Of a DNA stretch of 22,863 bases, positions 13,408 through 21,298 are shown piece after piece (position 1 is the first letter of the stretch; every line of letters begins with the position of its first letter). Position numbers and translations under genes: made by a program. Under the pieces are notes generated by a model. It did no database searches, was not told the DNA's origin, and was given only the letters and a program-made list of their open reading frames with translations. Source of the DNA: an uncultured Ruminococcus sp. (GTDB lineage: Bacteria > Bacillota > Clostridia > Oscillospirales > Ruminococcaceae); the NCBI GenBank assembly GCA_900752785.1, contig CAADWP010000040.1:1-22863 (forward strand), given 5' to 3'.

Positions 13408-16341
13408 TTATCTCAGCTTCCGCTTTATCTCCTCATTGATGTCGATGTTGTAAGCTATCAAAGTATCACGCGGATTTTTAGCTTCATTCAAAACCTCTCT
13501 GAACGCGTTCATGATGTTTCGCGTAATCGCGTATGAAGCGGTAGTTATCGGCAGCTCCGCAAGCTCCTTCTGCTGTGCACGAAGTCTTTCAAGTTCGTCA
13601 GACGACCACGAAAGCTGAGCCAGCGCCTCGATATTCGCCGTCTCAAAACGCCCCATGATCCCAAGAGTACCTTCCAATTTTGCTCCGAATTCAGCCTGTA
13701 TCTCCGCCGATGTGAACCATTTGACAAATTTCCACGCAGCCTCTTTATTTGAGGAGCTTTCAAAGATGACCGCTCCCGAACCGGAAGAATTTGCAGCGTG
13801 TGAAATACTTCCGTCAGCTCCGACAGTTCCGGGAACAGGACAAAAATCCCACAAGCCGTTTATTTCGGGAGCTGCCGCTTCAAGCTGATTTGCGAAGCTG
13901 TAATTGTTGATGATTATTGGATATTCTCCTGTTCTGAAACGGCTGAAAGCGTCATATGTCTGCTCGAAGCCGTATTCCGTATAAAAATCCGTCCATTGCT
14001 CGAAAGCCTGAACAGATGCTGTTTCATCAAGAGCCGACGCTGTCATGTCCTTGTTATAATAGCTCAACCCGTTTTGTAAAAGCAGCATTGCGTAAGTATG
14101 CCCGGCTTCCGTCGCAGGCGAAACATTTGTAGGAGGAAGCGTCAGTCCAACAGACATATAGTTCCTCTGGATCGCCGGAAGCATATCTCTCAGTTCGTCC
14201 CATGTTTCGGGAGGATGATCGAAGCCAAGCTCGGCAAGAATATCGGTTCGGTAGAACATCACAGGAAAGCTTTGAGTAATGGGAATCCCGTAAACGCCCT
14301 CATCCCATGAATAATGTACCATTGCATTTTCCTGAAATCGTTCCCTAACATCCTCAAAACCGTCCATTTGGGACACTTCCGCAAGAAGTCCCCGTGCGGC
14401 AAGATTTACGGGAAATTCTCCTCCCAGAAACAATGCGGCATCAGGTTCTTCACCTGCAAGAGCCGCCTCGACAATTCCATTAGAAACAAGCTTTACGGAA
14501 ACAGGAACACCGCATTCGGCAGTAAATCGGCTTTCGGTCAGCTCACGTACGATCTGTGCCCGATCGCGTCCCAAGCCTATCCAGATCTCAATAGCTTCTT
14601 CAGAAGCGCCGCCTATTGACGTATAATCCTCAAAAAACGATCCGATAAACGCGCTTAAACCAAATTTTAAAGATTTTCCAAGCTTTTTCCTACAGCTTGA
14701 AAACTTCTCGCCGCAGGATGCAAATTCAATAAAATCCACTTCAAGCGGTTGATCGCGGTATTCTCTCATCCATGCAGCAATAGAGGTGATGCTGTCCTTG
14801 ATGCGAATAAGGTATGAGGGTATTTTCAGCGGCTTGTCCGCACATTTATCAAGAACAACGGTAAGCTGTTCAATAATGGAGGCTTCAGAACCATAAACGT
14901 CAGAAAGCTCCTCGATTTCCTTGCGGACAGCATCAAGCTCGTCCGAAATACGGTGAAAATTCTCAATTAGTCCGGGAATTTTTTCATGGACGGCATAATC
15001 TGTATATTTATCCGGCGAAGGTCCTGTTATCATCAGAATCTGACGATAACAGTCGTTTAGGTCAGCAACGACCGTTTCAAGCCGCCGAAGCAAAGCTCCT
15101 ATCTCGCCCGGAACAGCCTCCATAGTTAACGTATGGTCGCTGTCAGCGGTGAGATAAACAAAAACGCTGTCGCCGTCCTCTGTTTCGGGACTTATAATAT
15201 TCCAATCACTGTCATAAAAAAACTTCACACTGTCCGTCTCGCGGCAGGGAACCTTTCCGTCGATATAAATGCGCCTGTTGGAATAAAGCCCACGCATTTG
15301 ATTCTGGCGCGCCTTTATTCCAATCTTATACCAACCGTCATTGCCGATCTTTTCTTTTGGTATTACCCATGTCACGGTTTGCATTGCCTTTTTCCAGCTC
15401 TCACCGCCTATGGTGTTATATACTATCTTCCTCGGATCTGACGGAGATACAAGGTAATTTGTGTTGTCGTAAGCAGGAGACAGGGTAGAATCGGACTTAT
15501 ACCTTGCATCCTCACCCTCTATCCTAAACTTTCGTGCCGGAGTTTCTTCAATACTTACCGACGCGGAAACATCCGAAGCATATTCTCTGTAAGACGGCAG
15601 CTCCTTTGGATTATAAAAACGGAAGCTCCTCAATACGAATCCTGCCCTTTGCGCAGAAAAAGTGATCTCATGTTTTCCCTCGCTAAGAAAGAAAAACAAA
15701 GGCTCCGCAAAAAGCCCGTCACTGTCTCCGACATCGCGGCTCATCCACATTTCAAACTGCACCTGATTCGGGCAAACCTGATTTCCCGTTCCGTCCTTGT
15801 ATATTTCATGCTCATTCTCCCACACTCTGGTCAAGGCAAGACGTGAAGCAGTATCGTAAGGGATGTCTCCGTCTATCTTTATCGAAAATTCAATAGTGGC
15901 AGTTCCTGTTTTTATCGGGCAATAATCTATATTCAGGCAATATATCCCCGATTCGGGAACACTTATCTCATAGACGGCATATCCGCCGTCCGCACTCCAA
16001 ATAAGCGTATTTCTACGGGAAATTCCGTCGGCAGTATATTCTCCTACGGAAATACCCCCCTCAGCAGAAATACAGCTTCCTCCCTCCGTTTCTATAATTC
16101 CGTCAGGACGTATGTCATTGCGGTGAAGCTCGTAATATTCCCCAAAGGTCGGAAGCTTCGCAGCATCGGATGCAAAAGAATAATAATCTTCTGTCATTGC
16201 GGAAGCGGCAGTCTCCGAAGCCGAGGATATATCCTCGGCGGCACAAGCGCCGAAAGAATCAAAAATCACTGACATTGCAGTAATACAGGTCAAAGTTACG
16301 GCAGCAAATCTGCGAAAAATTCCTCCAAAGCTCAAATACAT
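13408..16341 (-). CDS. Oversized extracellular solute-binding protein with N-terminal beta domains
   Basis: This is a type 1 carbohydrate solute-binding protein, first gene of the operon, delivering substrate to the permeases. At 977 residues it is more than twice the usual 400-450. Layout: signal peptide (to about 35), a beta-rich module at about 80-245 (YAVYEISVPESGIYCLNIDY), a second at about 270-413 (GWYKIGIKARQNQMRGLYSN then YIDGKVP), a helical segment at about 415-530, and the binding protein fold from about 580 to the end (PDAALFLGGEFPVNLAARGL; PETWDELRDM; GEYPIIINNYSFANQLEAAA). The beta modules look like carbohydrate-binding modules. The signal peptide ends FGACAAE, a poor lipobox, so lipid anchoring is uncertain. 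ATG 16341 follows GGTGA by 9 nt; an in-frame TTG lies at 16350. Confidence 0.88.
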   Translation of the reverse strand: MYLSFGGIFRRFAAVTLTCITAMSVIFDSFGACAAEDISSASETAASAMTEDYYSFASDAAKLPTFGEYYELHRNDIRPDGIIETEGGSCISAEGGISVGEYTADGISRRNTLIWSADGGYAVYEISVPESGIYCLNIDYCPIKTGTATIEFSIKIDGDIPYDTASRLALTRVWENEHEIYKDGTGNQVCPNQVQFEMWMSRDVGDSDGLFAEPLFFFLSEGKHEITFSAQRAGFVLRSFRFYNPKELPSYREYASDVSASVSIEETPARKFRIEGEDARYKSDSTLSPAYDNTNYLVSPSDPRKIVYNTIGGESWKKAMQTVTWVIPKEKIGNDGWYKIGIKARQNQMRGLYSNRRIYIDGKVPCRETDSVKFFYDSDWNIISPETEDGDSVFVYLTADSDHTLTMEAVPGEIGALLRRLETVVADLNDCYRQILMITGPSPDKYTDYAVHEKIPGLIENFHRISDELDAVRKEIEELSDVYGSEASIIEQLTVVLDKCADKPLKIPSYLIRIKDSITSIAAWMREYRDQPLEVDFIEFASCGEKFSSCRKKLGKSLKFGLSAFIGSFFEDYTSIGGASEEAIEIWIGLGRDRAQIVRELTESRFTAECGVPVSVKLVSNGIVEAALAGEEPDAALFLGGEFPVNLAARGLLAEVSQMDGFEDVRERFQENAMVHYSWDEGVYGIPITQSFPVMFYRTDILAELGFDHPPETWDELRDMLPAIQRNYMSVGLTLPPTNVSPATEAGHTYAMLLLQNGLSYYNKDMTASALDETASVQAFEQWTDFYTEYGFEQTYDAFSRFRTGEYPIIINNYSFANQLEAAAPEINGLWDFCPVPGTVGADGSISHAANSSGSGAVIFESSSNKEAAWKFVKWFTSAEIQAEFGAKLEGTLGIMGRFETANIEALAQLSWSSDELERLRAQQKELAELPITTASYAITRNIMNAFREVLNEAKNPRDTLIAYNIDINEEIKRKLR

Positions 16342-16377
16342 CACATCCAATCACCGTCATCAGATATTATATTAATA

Positions 16378-16406
16378 AGTATATCAAAATACATTTACAA
16401 TGTCAA
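16378..16406 (-). promoter_or_regulatory. Sigma-A promoter of the ABC transporter/DUF5696 operon
   Basis: On the minus strand TTGACA (16406-16401), a 17-nt spacer and TATACT (16383-16378) make a near-consensus promoter. Predicted start of transcription is near 16371, giving a leader of only about 30 nt before the binding protein ATG. Confidence 0.85.
16391..16403. promoter_or_regulatory. Palindrome between -35 and -10 (possible operator)
   Basis: ACATT-TAC-AATGT is a perfect palindrome with 5-bp arms. It overlaps the end of the -35 and most of the spacer of the promoter at 16378-16406, a position where a bound regulator would block polymerase. No regulator gene is in the window. A short AT-rich palindrome can occur by chance. 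Confidence 0.35.
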
Positions 16407-16538
16407 GTAATCATTTCCCCCATTTTCATGCGACTGAAATTTTTAGATCCTGTTTGGCTGATTAAAGGTTACGTGCAGAGTAAAGTATAGTCAATAAATC
16501 AATGCAGTTTATTACCATGAAAAATATTTCTTAAATAA

Positions 16539-16567
16539 TTGACATTAAACAAGCTCCGTGATATAAT
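16539..16567 (+). promoter_or_regulatory. Perfect consensus sigma-A promoter for the plus-strand operon
   Basis: TTGACA (16539-16544), 17-nt spacer, TATAAT (16562-16567): an exact match to the vegetative consensus. Predicted start of transcription is near 16574. It should drive constitutive expression of the alpha/beta hydrolase, MurF-like ligase and ddl genes. Confidence 0.92.
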
Positions 16568-16652
16568 AAGATGTGTATGCAATTTTCTATCCATAATCAA
16601 GAATCGCGGCTGTGCTGAATATAATAATGATGTGCCGACCGGCTCTCTTGAT

Positions 16653-16698
16653 AGTGCATTTTAAGAAACGCTGCACTTTATAATTGCCGCTGCGGCAA
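16653..16698 (+). promoter_or_regulatory. Two hairpins in the leader before the alpha/beta hydrolase
   Basis: AGTGCA (16653-16658) pairs with TGCACT (16672-16677), and TTGCCGC-T-GCGGCAA (16684-16698) is a near-perfect 15-bp palindrome 10 nt upstream of the GGAG site. Neither is followed by a T-run, so they are not standard terminators. They could tune translation of the TTG-started gene or serve as an operator. Confidence 0.4.
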
Positions 16699-16708
16699 AT
16701 AAATATGT

Positions 16709-16724
16709 GGAGATAATAAAATTG
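16709..16724 (+). promoter_or_regulatory. Ribosome binding site that selects a TTG start
   Basis: GGAG at 16709-16712 is followed after 9 nt by TTG at 16722-16724, in frame with the alpha/beta hydrolase. The alternative GTG at 16707 overlaps this GGAG and has no site of its own. No in-frame ATG occurs near the beginning of the conserved domain. Confidence 0.7.
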
Positions 16725-17495
16725 ATAAAAACGATCAACAATATAAAAATAAATTACGAACAGAAAGGAAGCGGCGATCTTATTGTGCTGCTTCACGGCT
16801 GGGGAAGCAATATAAAGCTTTTCGCCAATCTTATTGAATTGCTTTCAAAAAAATATACTGTTCTCGCAATGGATATGCCGGGCTTCGGAGAAAGCGAAGA
16901 ACCGCCCTCTGCATGGTGCGTTGACGATTACGTGGATTTCGTGATAGATTTTCTTAAAGATCACGCCGGAAAGAATATTATGTTCCTTGGTCATTCGTTC
17001 GGCGGACGCGTGATAATCAAGCTCAACAGCAGAAAAGATCTGCCGTTTAATATTTCAAAGGTAATTCTTGTAGACAGCGCAGGTATACTTCCTCCTAAAA
17101 CAAATAAAAAAAGCTGGCGGACGCGGTACTATAAAATCGGAAAGGCTTTTCTTTCGACAAAGCTTGTACAGAAAATCGCCCCCGACGCTCTTGAAAATTT
17201 CCGAAAAAAAATGGGCAGCGCAGACTATGCCGCCGCGTCTCCGCTTATGAGACAAGTGCTTGTCAAGGTCGTAAACGAAAACTTAGAGCCGCTGTTACCT
17301 AATATAAACTGCCCGACGCTGCTTGTATGGGGAGTTAACGATACTGCCACGCCTCTTTCCGACGGCGAAAAAATGGAGAAGCTTATTCCCGATTCGGGTC
17401 TTGTAAAGCTTGAAAACGCAGGACATTATTCGTTTCTCGAACAGCAGTATACGTTCAACCGCGTTATGTGTTCATTCTTGAAAATAGGAGATTGA
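16722..17495 (+). CDS. Alpha/beta hydrolase
   Basis: The 257-residue product is of the alpha/beta hydrolase fold, probably cytoplasmic (no signal peptide). Visible elements: the oxyanion segment LLHGWGSN (23-30), the strand and turn MDMPGFGESEEP, the nucleophile elbow GHSFGG with Ser92, the acid in WGVNDTATP (Asp207), and the catalytic histidine in NAGHYSFLEQ (His235). The full Ser-Asp-His triad is thus present. It begins with TTG and ends 3 bp before the MurF-like gene, whose ribosome binding site (AGGAG) lies inside its 3' end. The substrate is unknown. The neighbours (MurF-like, Ddl) suggest a cell-envelope or D-amino-acid-related ester or amide, but that is guilt by association. Confidence 0.85.
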   Translation: MIKTINNIKINYEQKGSGDLIVLLHGWGSNIKLFANLIELLSKKYTVLAMDMPGFGESEEPPSAWCVDDYVDFVIDFLKDHAGKNIMFLGHSFGGRVIIKLNSRKDLPFNISKVILVDSAGILPPKTNKKSWRTRYYKIGKAFLSTKLVQKIAPDALENFRKKMGSADYAAASPLMRQVLVKVVNENLEPLLPNINCPTLLVWGVNDTATPLSDGEKMEKLIPDSGLVKLENAGHYSFLEQQYTFNRVMCSFLKIGD

Positions 17496-17498
17496 TAT

Positions 17499-19145
17499 AT
17501 GAGAATTGCTTTATTCTGCATTTATGCGCTTATTGCGCTTATCGGAATCGTTTTCTTCTCGCTGAGAGAATTTCATATGCTCCAGCTCAACGGCTATAAA
17601 ACGCCCGAACATTCGCGGTGGATGAAGAAAAATTACAAAAGATATATTTTTCCGCTTGTCCTTTTCGCATCACAGTTTTTGATGCTCGTCACCGGCGCAG
17701 CATTGCCGATGCTTATTGGATTTACGGCTTTTAACCTCTGCTTTCCTATCATAAATAAACCGGGAAAAAAGTTCAAAAAGCCGCTTAAATATACGGCAAG
17801 AGTAAAGAGGATGCTTATAACATTCTGGATTATTATCGCTGTATTTTTGATAGCTGCCGTTATCAAGGGACATAATACGGTTTATTTTGATCGTATTTGG
17901 AACGAAAATCATACGGCATTCACTTATGATTCAAAGGAAATACAATGGTTTAAAAGAGCTTTACCGTTTATTCTTGTAAATTCCGCGTTGTATCTTACTC
18001 CGCTGCTCGTACCGCTCTCGAACCTCATAAACAAGCCGATCGAGAAAGCTATACAGAAATGGTATATAAACGACGCAAAGCGAATTTTGAGCGAAATGCC
18101 GAACCTGCACAAGATAGGCGTCACGGGGAGCTATGGAAAAACAAGCATGAAATTCTATTTAAGCGAGCTGCTGAGTTCACAGTTCAATACGCTGAAAACT
18201 CCCGAAAGCTTTAATACTCCCATGGGCGTTACAATTACGGTAAGGCAGCATCTTAAACCGACGCATGAATATTTCATCTGCGAAATGGGAGCAAGGCGTG
18301 TTCACGAGATCAAGGAGCTTTGCGATATTGCCGATCCTCATGACGGTATAATAACCTCTGTCGGGCCGCAGCATCTCGAAACCTTTAACTCTATCGAAAA
18401 CGTTGTAAATACCAAATTCGAGCTTGCCGACTGCGTTCAGAAAAACGGCGGAAAAATCTATCTCAACGGCGACAATGAGCTTATCCGCAAAAAAGCTCCG
18501 CAGTATAAAAATGCGGTAACATACGGATTGCAGGAGCATAACGACTACCGCGCCGCCGATATTTCCGTATCGGACAGAGGAACGGAATTTACCGTGATCG
18601 CTCCGGACGGAGCAAGCTTCAAGTTCAAAATGCAGCTTCTCGGCGAACACAACGTACAGAATGTTCTCGGAGCTATAGCATATTGCCACGGACTTGGAAT
18701 ACCGCTGGAAAAGCTTTCTCTGCCTGTCAAAAGAATTTCAGCAGTTCCGCACAGATTACAGCTTCTCGACAAGGGCGGCGACCTCACTTATATTGACGAC
18801 GCTTACAACTCGAACCCGAGCGGATGCCGCGCGGCGCTGAATGTACTCAGCCTTTTTGACGCCTGCCGTATTCTCGTAACTCCGGGAATGGTCGAGCTTG
18901 GCGAAAAGCAGGAGGAACTTAACTTTGAGTTCGGACAGGAGGCTGTAAAAGCCTGCGACTACATCGTGCTTGTCGGAAAAAAACAGACCGTCCCGATCTA
19001 TAACGGTATCAAGTCCGCAGGATACGATATGAATAACGTTTACGCTGCGGACAGTCTTAACGAAGCTCTTGCAAAGGTTCGGGAATACAAAACCGATAAA
19101 AAGAAGATCGTCCTCCTTGAAAACGATCTTCCCGATAATTATTAA
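17499..19145 (+). CDS. Membrane-anchored MurF-like Mur ligase
   Basis: The 548-residue product has an N-terminal membrane domain: segments at about 3-21, two within 50-86, one at 105-123 and one at 153-175. A Mur ligase core follows: ATP-binding loop GVTGSYGKTS (207-216), GEHNVQNVLGAIA (382-394), PHRLQ (417-421) and the MurF-type DDAYNSNPSG (433-442), then VTPGMVELG. MurF joins D-Ala-D-Ala to UDP-MurNAc-tripeptide. Here the usual soluble MurF N-terminal UDP-substrate domain is not apparent and seems replaced by the membrane part, so canonical MurF activity is uncertain. The next gene makes D-Ala-D-Ala, which supports a MurF-like role. An AGGAG site lies 9 nt upstream of the ATG. Confidence 0.85.
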   Translation: MRIALFCIYALIALIGIVFFSLREFHMLQLNGYKTPEHSRWMKKNYKRYIFPLVLFASQFLMLVTGAALPMLIGFTAFNLCFPIINKPGKKFKKPLKYTARVKRMLITFWIIIAVFLIAAVIKGHNTVYFDRIWNENHTAFTYDSKEIQWFKRALPFILVNSALYLTPLLVPLSNLINKPIEKAIQKWYINDAKRILSEMPNLHKIGVTGSYGKTSMKFYLSELLSSQFNTLKTPESFNTPMGVTITVRQHLKPTHEYFICEMGARRVHEIKELCDIADPHDGIITSVGPQHLETFNSIENVVNTKFELADCVQKNGGKIYLNGDNELIRKKAPQYKNAVTYGLQEHNDYRAADISVSDRGTEFTVIAPDGASFKFKMQLLGEHNVQNVLGAIAYCHGLGIPLEKLSLPVKRISAVPHRLQLLDKGGDLTYIDDAYNSNPSGCRAALNVLSLFDACRILVTPGMVELGEKQEELNFEFGQEAVKACDYIVLVGKKQTVPIYNGIKSAGYDMNNVYAADSLNEALAKVREYKTDKKKIVLLENDLPDNY

Positions 19146-19163
19146 TTCCGAGGAGTGGATATT

Positions 19164-20351
19164 ATGAAGATCAATCTTGCAGTTTTATTCGGCGGAAAAA
19201 GCGTCGAGCACGAAGTTTCTGTAATTTCAGCCGTTCAGGCAATGGCGAGCATAAACAAAGAAAAATACAACATTGTTCCCGTCTATATGACAAAGGCGAA
19301 CGAATTCTACACAGGCGAAAAGCTTTTCGACATCAACGCTTTCAAGGATATTCCTGCCCTGCTTTCGCAATGCACAGAATGCGTTTTCGTCAGAAGCGAG
19401 GGCAAAGTTCAGCTTATCCGTCAGAAGATGAAGAAGTTCGGCTCTAACCTTATTTCCGATATTGATATCGCTTTCCCGATCGTCCACGGCACTAACGTTG
19501 AGGACGGAGGATTACAGGGATATCTCCATACGCTCGATATTCCGTATGTCGGCTGCGACGTTCTTGCGTCGGCTGTGGGAATGGATAAATTCGTAATGAA
19601 AATTCTGCTTAAAGACGCAGGATTTCCGGTTCTTGACTGCTGCCGCTTTTCATCCTTTGAAATTGATAAGATAGACGAGTGCGCTGAAAAGGTCGAGGAA
19701 AAATTCTCCTACCCCGTAATTGTCAAGCCGATAAATCTTGGCTCGAGCGTCGGAATCTCTAAAGCAAGCGACAGGGACGGTCTTATCCGTTCTATGGAGG
19801 AGGCTTTCAGCTTTGCAGACCGTATCCTCGTTGAACCTGCCGTAGTTCAGCTCAAGGAGATCAACTGCTCCGTTGTCGGCGACAGCGAATCCGCAGAAGC
19901 CTCTGTTTGCGAAGAGCCCGTTCAGGCAAGCGATGACGAGATACTGAGCTATGAACAGAAATATGTCGGCGGAGGAAAATCGGGCGGCAGCAAGGGAATG
20001 GCTGCACTTAAAAGAAAAATCCCTGCCGAGATCACTCCCGAACAGGATGAATATATCCGCAAAATAGCCGTGGACGCTTTCCGCTATCTTGGCTGCAACG
20101 GCGTTACGCGTATCGACTTTATGATAGATATGGCAACCGATAAAATTTACATAAACGAGATAAATACTATTCCCGGCTCTCTTGCGTTCTATCTATGGGA
20201 ACCAAAGGGCGTTAAATATTCCGAGCTTCTGGAGCGCATGATAAGTCTCGCTTTAAAACGCTACAGACAGGGCGAAAAGATCAATTATTCGTTTGACACG
20301 AATATTCTCGCCATGGGCGGAAGCTTCGGTTCAAAGGGAAGCAAACGATAA
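19164..20351 (+). CDS. ddl: D-alanine--D-alanine ligase
   Basis: This ATP-grasp enzyme condenses two D-alanines for peptidoglycan precursors in the cytoplasm. The 395-residue product carries GGKSVEHEVS (10-19, first-substrate site Glu), GSSVGISK (193-200), the omega-loop region YEQKYVGGGKSGG (263-275) and NEINTIPGS (331-339, metal ligands). The omega-loop tyrosine (Tyr267) is kept, which fits D-Ala-D-Ala rather than D-Ala-D-Lac specificity. It is slightly longer than typical Ddl, with a glycine/serine-rich C-terminus. The ATG at 19164 has AGGAG 8 nt upstream; the GTG at 19155 overlaps that site. It lies 18 bp downstream of the MurF-like gene and is functionally paired with it. Confidence 0.95.
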   Translation: MKINLAVLFGGKSVEHEVSVISAVQAMASINKEKYNIVPVYMTKANEFYTGEKLFDINAFKDIPALLSQCTECVFVRSEGKVQLIRQKMKKFGSNLISDIDIAFPIVHGTNVEDGGLQGYLHTLDIPYVGCDVLASAVGMDKFVMKILLKDAGFPVLDCCRFSSFEIDKIDECAEKVEEKFSYPVIVKPINLGSSVGISKASDRDGLIRSMEEAFSFADRILVEPAVVQLKEINCSVVGDSESAEASVCEEPVQASDDEILSYEQKYVGGGKSGGSKGMAALKRKIPAEITPEQDEYIRKIAVDAFRYLGCNGVTRIDFMIDMATDKIYINEINTIPGSLAFYLWEPKGVKYSELLERMISLALKRYRQGEKINYSFDTNILAMGGSFGSKGSKR

Positions 20352-20386
20352 AAAATTTATGATATTAGGGAAAACGGGGAAAATTC

Positions 20387-21295
20387 ATGAAAAAAATATT
20401 TAGCATCATCTGTGCGGCAGCTATGGCTGTTTCAGTTGCCGGATGCTCAAAAAAATCGGACAGCTCCGATACAAGCTCCGAGCAGAAAAAAGCTTCGCCG
20501 ACGGCATACATTCCGAAAATTCCAAAAATAGAAAAACGCGTTATCTGGGAAACCGACAACATCCGCGTATCTTCGGAATATTTCAAGCGAGTCTATACGG
20601 GACTGAAAATAAAAGTCGAAAACAAATGCGATTCCGAACTGATCCTCGACGTCGATGACCTCTGCGTCAACGATTTCTGTATATCTCCCGCTTTGTTTTC
20701 CACGATCCCTGCCGGGGAGACGCTTTATGACACTATTCCGTTTTATCAGATCGAAGAAACCGGTCTATCCGAAATAGATAAAGCAGAGTTTTCTCTTAGG
20801 ACGCGGAACAGCGATACACATGAAATCGAATATTCCGATAACATCATTATCGGGACGGAATCCACAAAGCAGTGGGACGATCATGAGCTTTGCGGGGGCG
20901 ATCTTCTCTATGACAATGAGGGGATAAAAATAATCGCGCATGAAATAAAAAACTATACCTATCAGCCTAACCGGCTGCCCGTTTATATCGAAAATAACTC
21001 CGGACGGGAGATAGATGCCAGATTTACATGGGCAAAGGTCAACGGAGAGAATATTGACTTCTTATCAAAACCCGGTCACAACATTATTCCCAACGGCAAA
21101 AGAATCATAACGAGAATTGATGTAAATAAAATTATGGAGGAAAGCGGCGCGGATGACCTTAAAAGCCTAAAGATAAACTTCGATATAGAGATCGGGGATA
21201 ACGATCCGTTCCGCACGGAATATCTTCTTATCAAGGATGTTTCAGGCTACGAGAAACCAACCGAAAAAACTACAGAAAACAAAGAGGAGGGTTAA
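20387..21295 (+). CDS. Lipoprotein with two related beta domains, function unknown
   Basis: The 302-residue product has a lipoprotein signal peptide, with lipobox SVAGC and lipidated Cys20, then a Ser/Lys-rich linker. Two tandem regions look related: about 50-145 (WETDNIRVSSEYF, then GLKIKVENKCDSELILDVDD, CVNDFCI) and about 160-275 (YDNEGIKIIAHEI, then RLPVYIENNSGREIDA, KVNGENI). Each has the pattern of an immunoglobulin-like beta sandwich seen in many Firmicutes lipoproteins of unknown role. The C-terminus is charged. The ribosome binding site is weak (GGGG, 9-10 nt upstream of the ATG). It lies 35 bp after ddl and 3 bp before the acetyltransferase. I do not recognise a named family. Confidence 0.8.
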   Translation: MKKIFSIICAAAMAVSVAGCSKKSDSSDTSSEQKKASPTAYIPKIPKIEKRVIWETDNIRVSSEYFKRVYTGLKIKVENKCDSELILDVDDLCVNDFCISPALFSTIPAGETLYDTIPFYQIEETGLSEIDKAEFSLRTRNSDTHEIEYSDNIIIGTESTKQWDDHELCGGDLLYDNEGIKIIAHEIKNYTYQPNRLPVYIENNSGREIDARFTWAKVNGENIDFLSKPGHNIIPNGKRIITRIDVNKIMEESGADDLKSLKINFDIEIGDNDPFRTEYLLIKDVSGYEKPTEKTTENKEEG

Positions 21296-21298
21296 ATA

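Larger units (their letters stand above)
16342..16721. other. Divergent intergenic region (about 380 bp)
   Basis: This region separates the two divergent operons. It contains the minus-strand promoter at 16378-16406, the plus-strand promoter at 16539-16567, and a structured leader of about 150 nt before the alpha/beta hydrolase. Between 16407 and 16538 I see nothing but AT-rich sequence; no ORF or RNA gene is supported. Confidence 0.6.

Noticed and set aside
16442..16460. TTAGATCCTGTTTGGC, resembling the MITE terminal repeat
   Set aside because: Only partly similar to TTAGAACCTGT, with no matching inverted end nearby and no core similarity; probably chance.
19164..20351. Possibility that the ligase is a VanA-type D-Ala-D-Lac enzyme
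   Set aside because: The omega-loop tyrosine of D-Ala-D-Ala ligases is kept (YEQKY), and no vanH- or vanX-like gene is adjacent.
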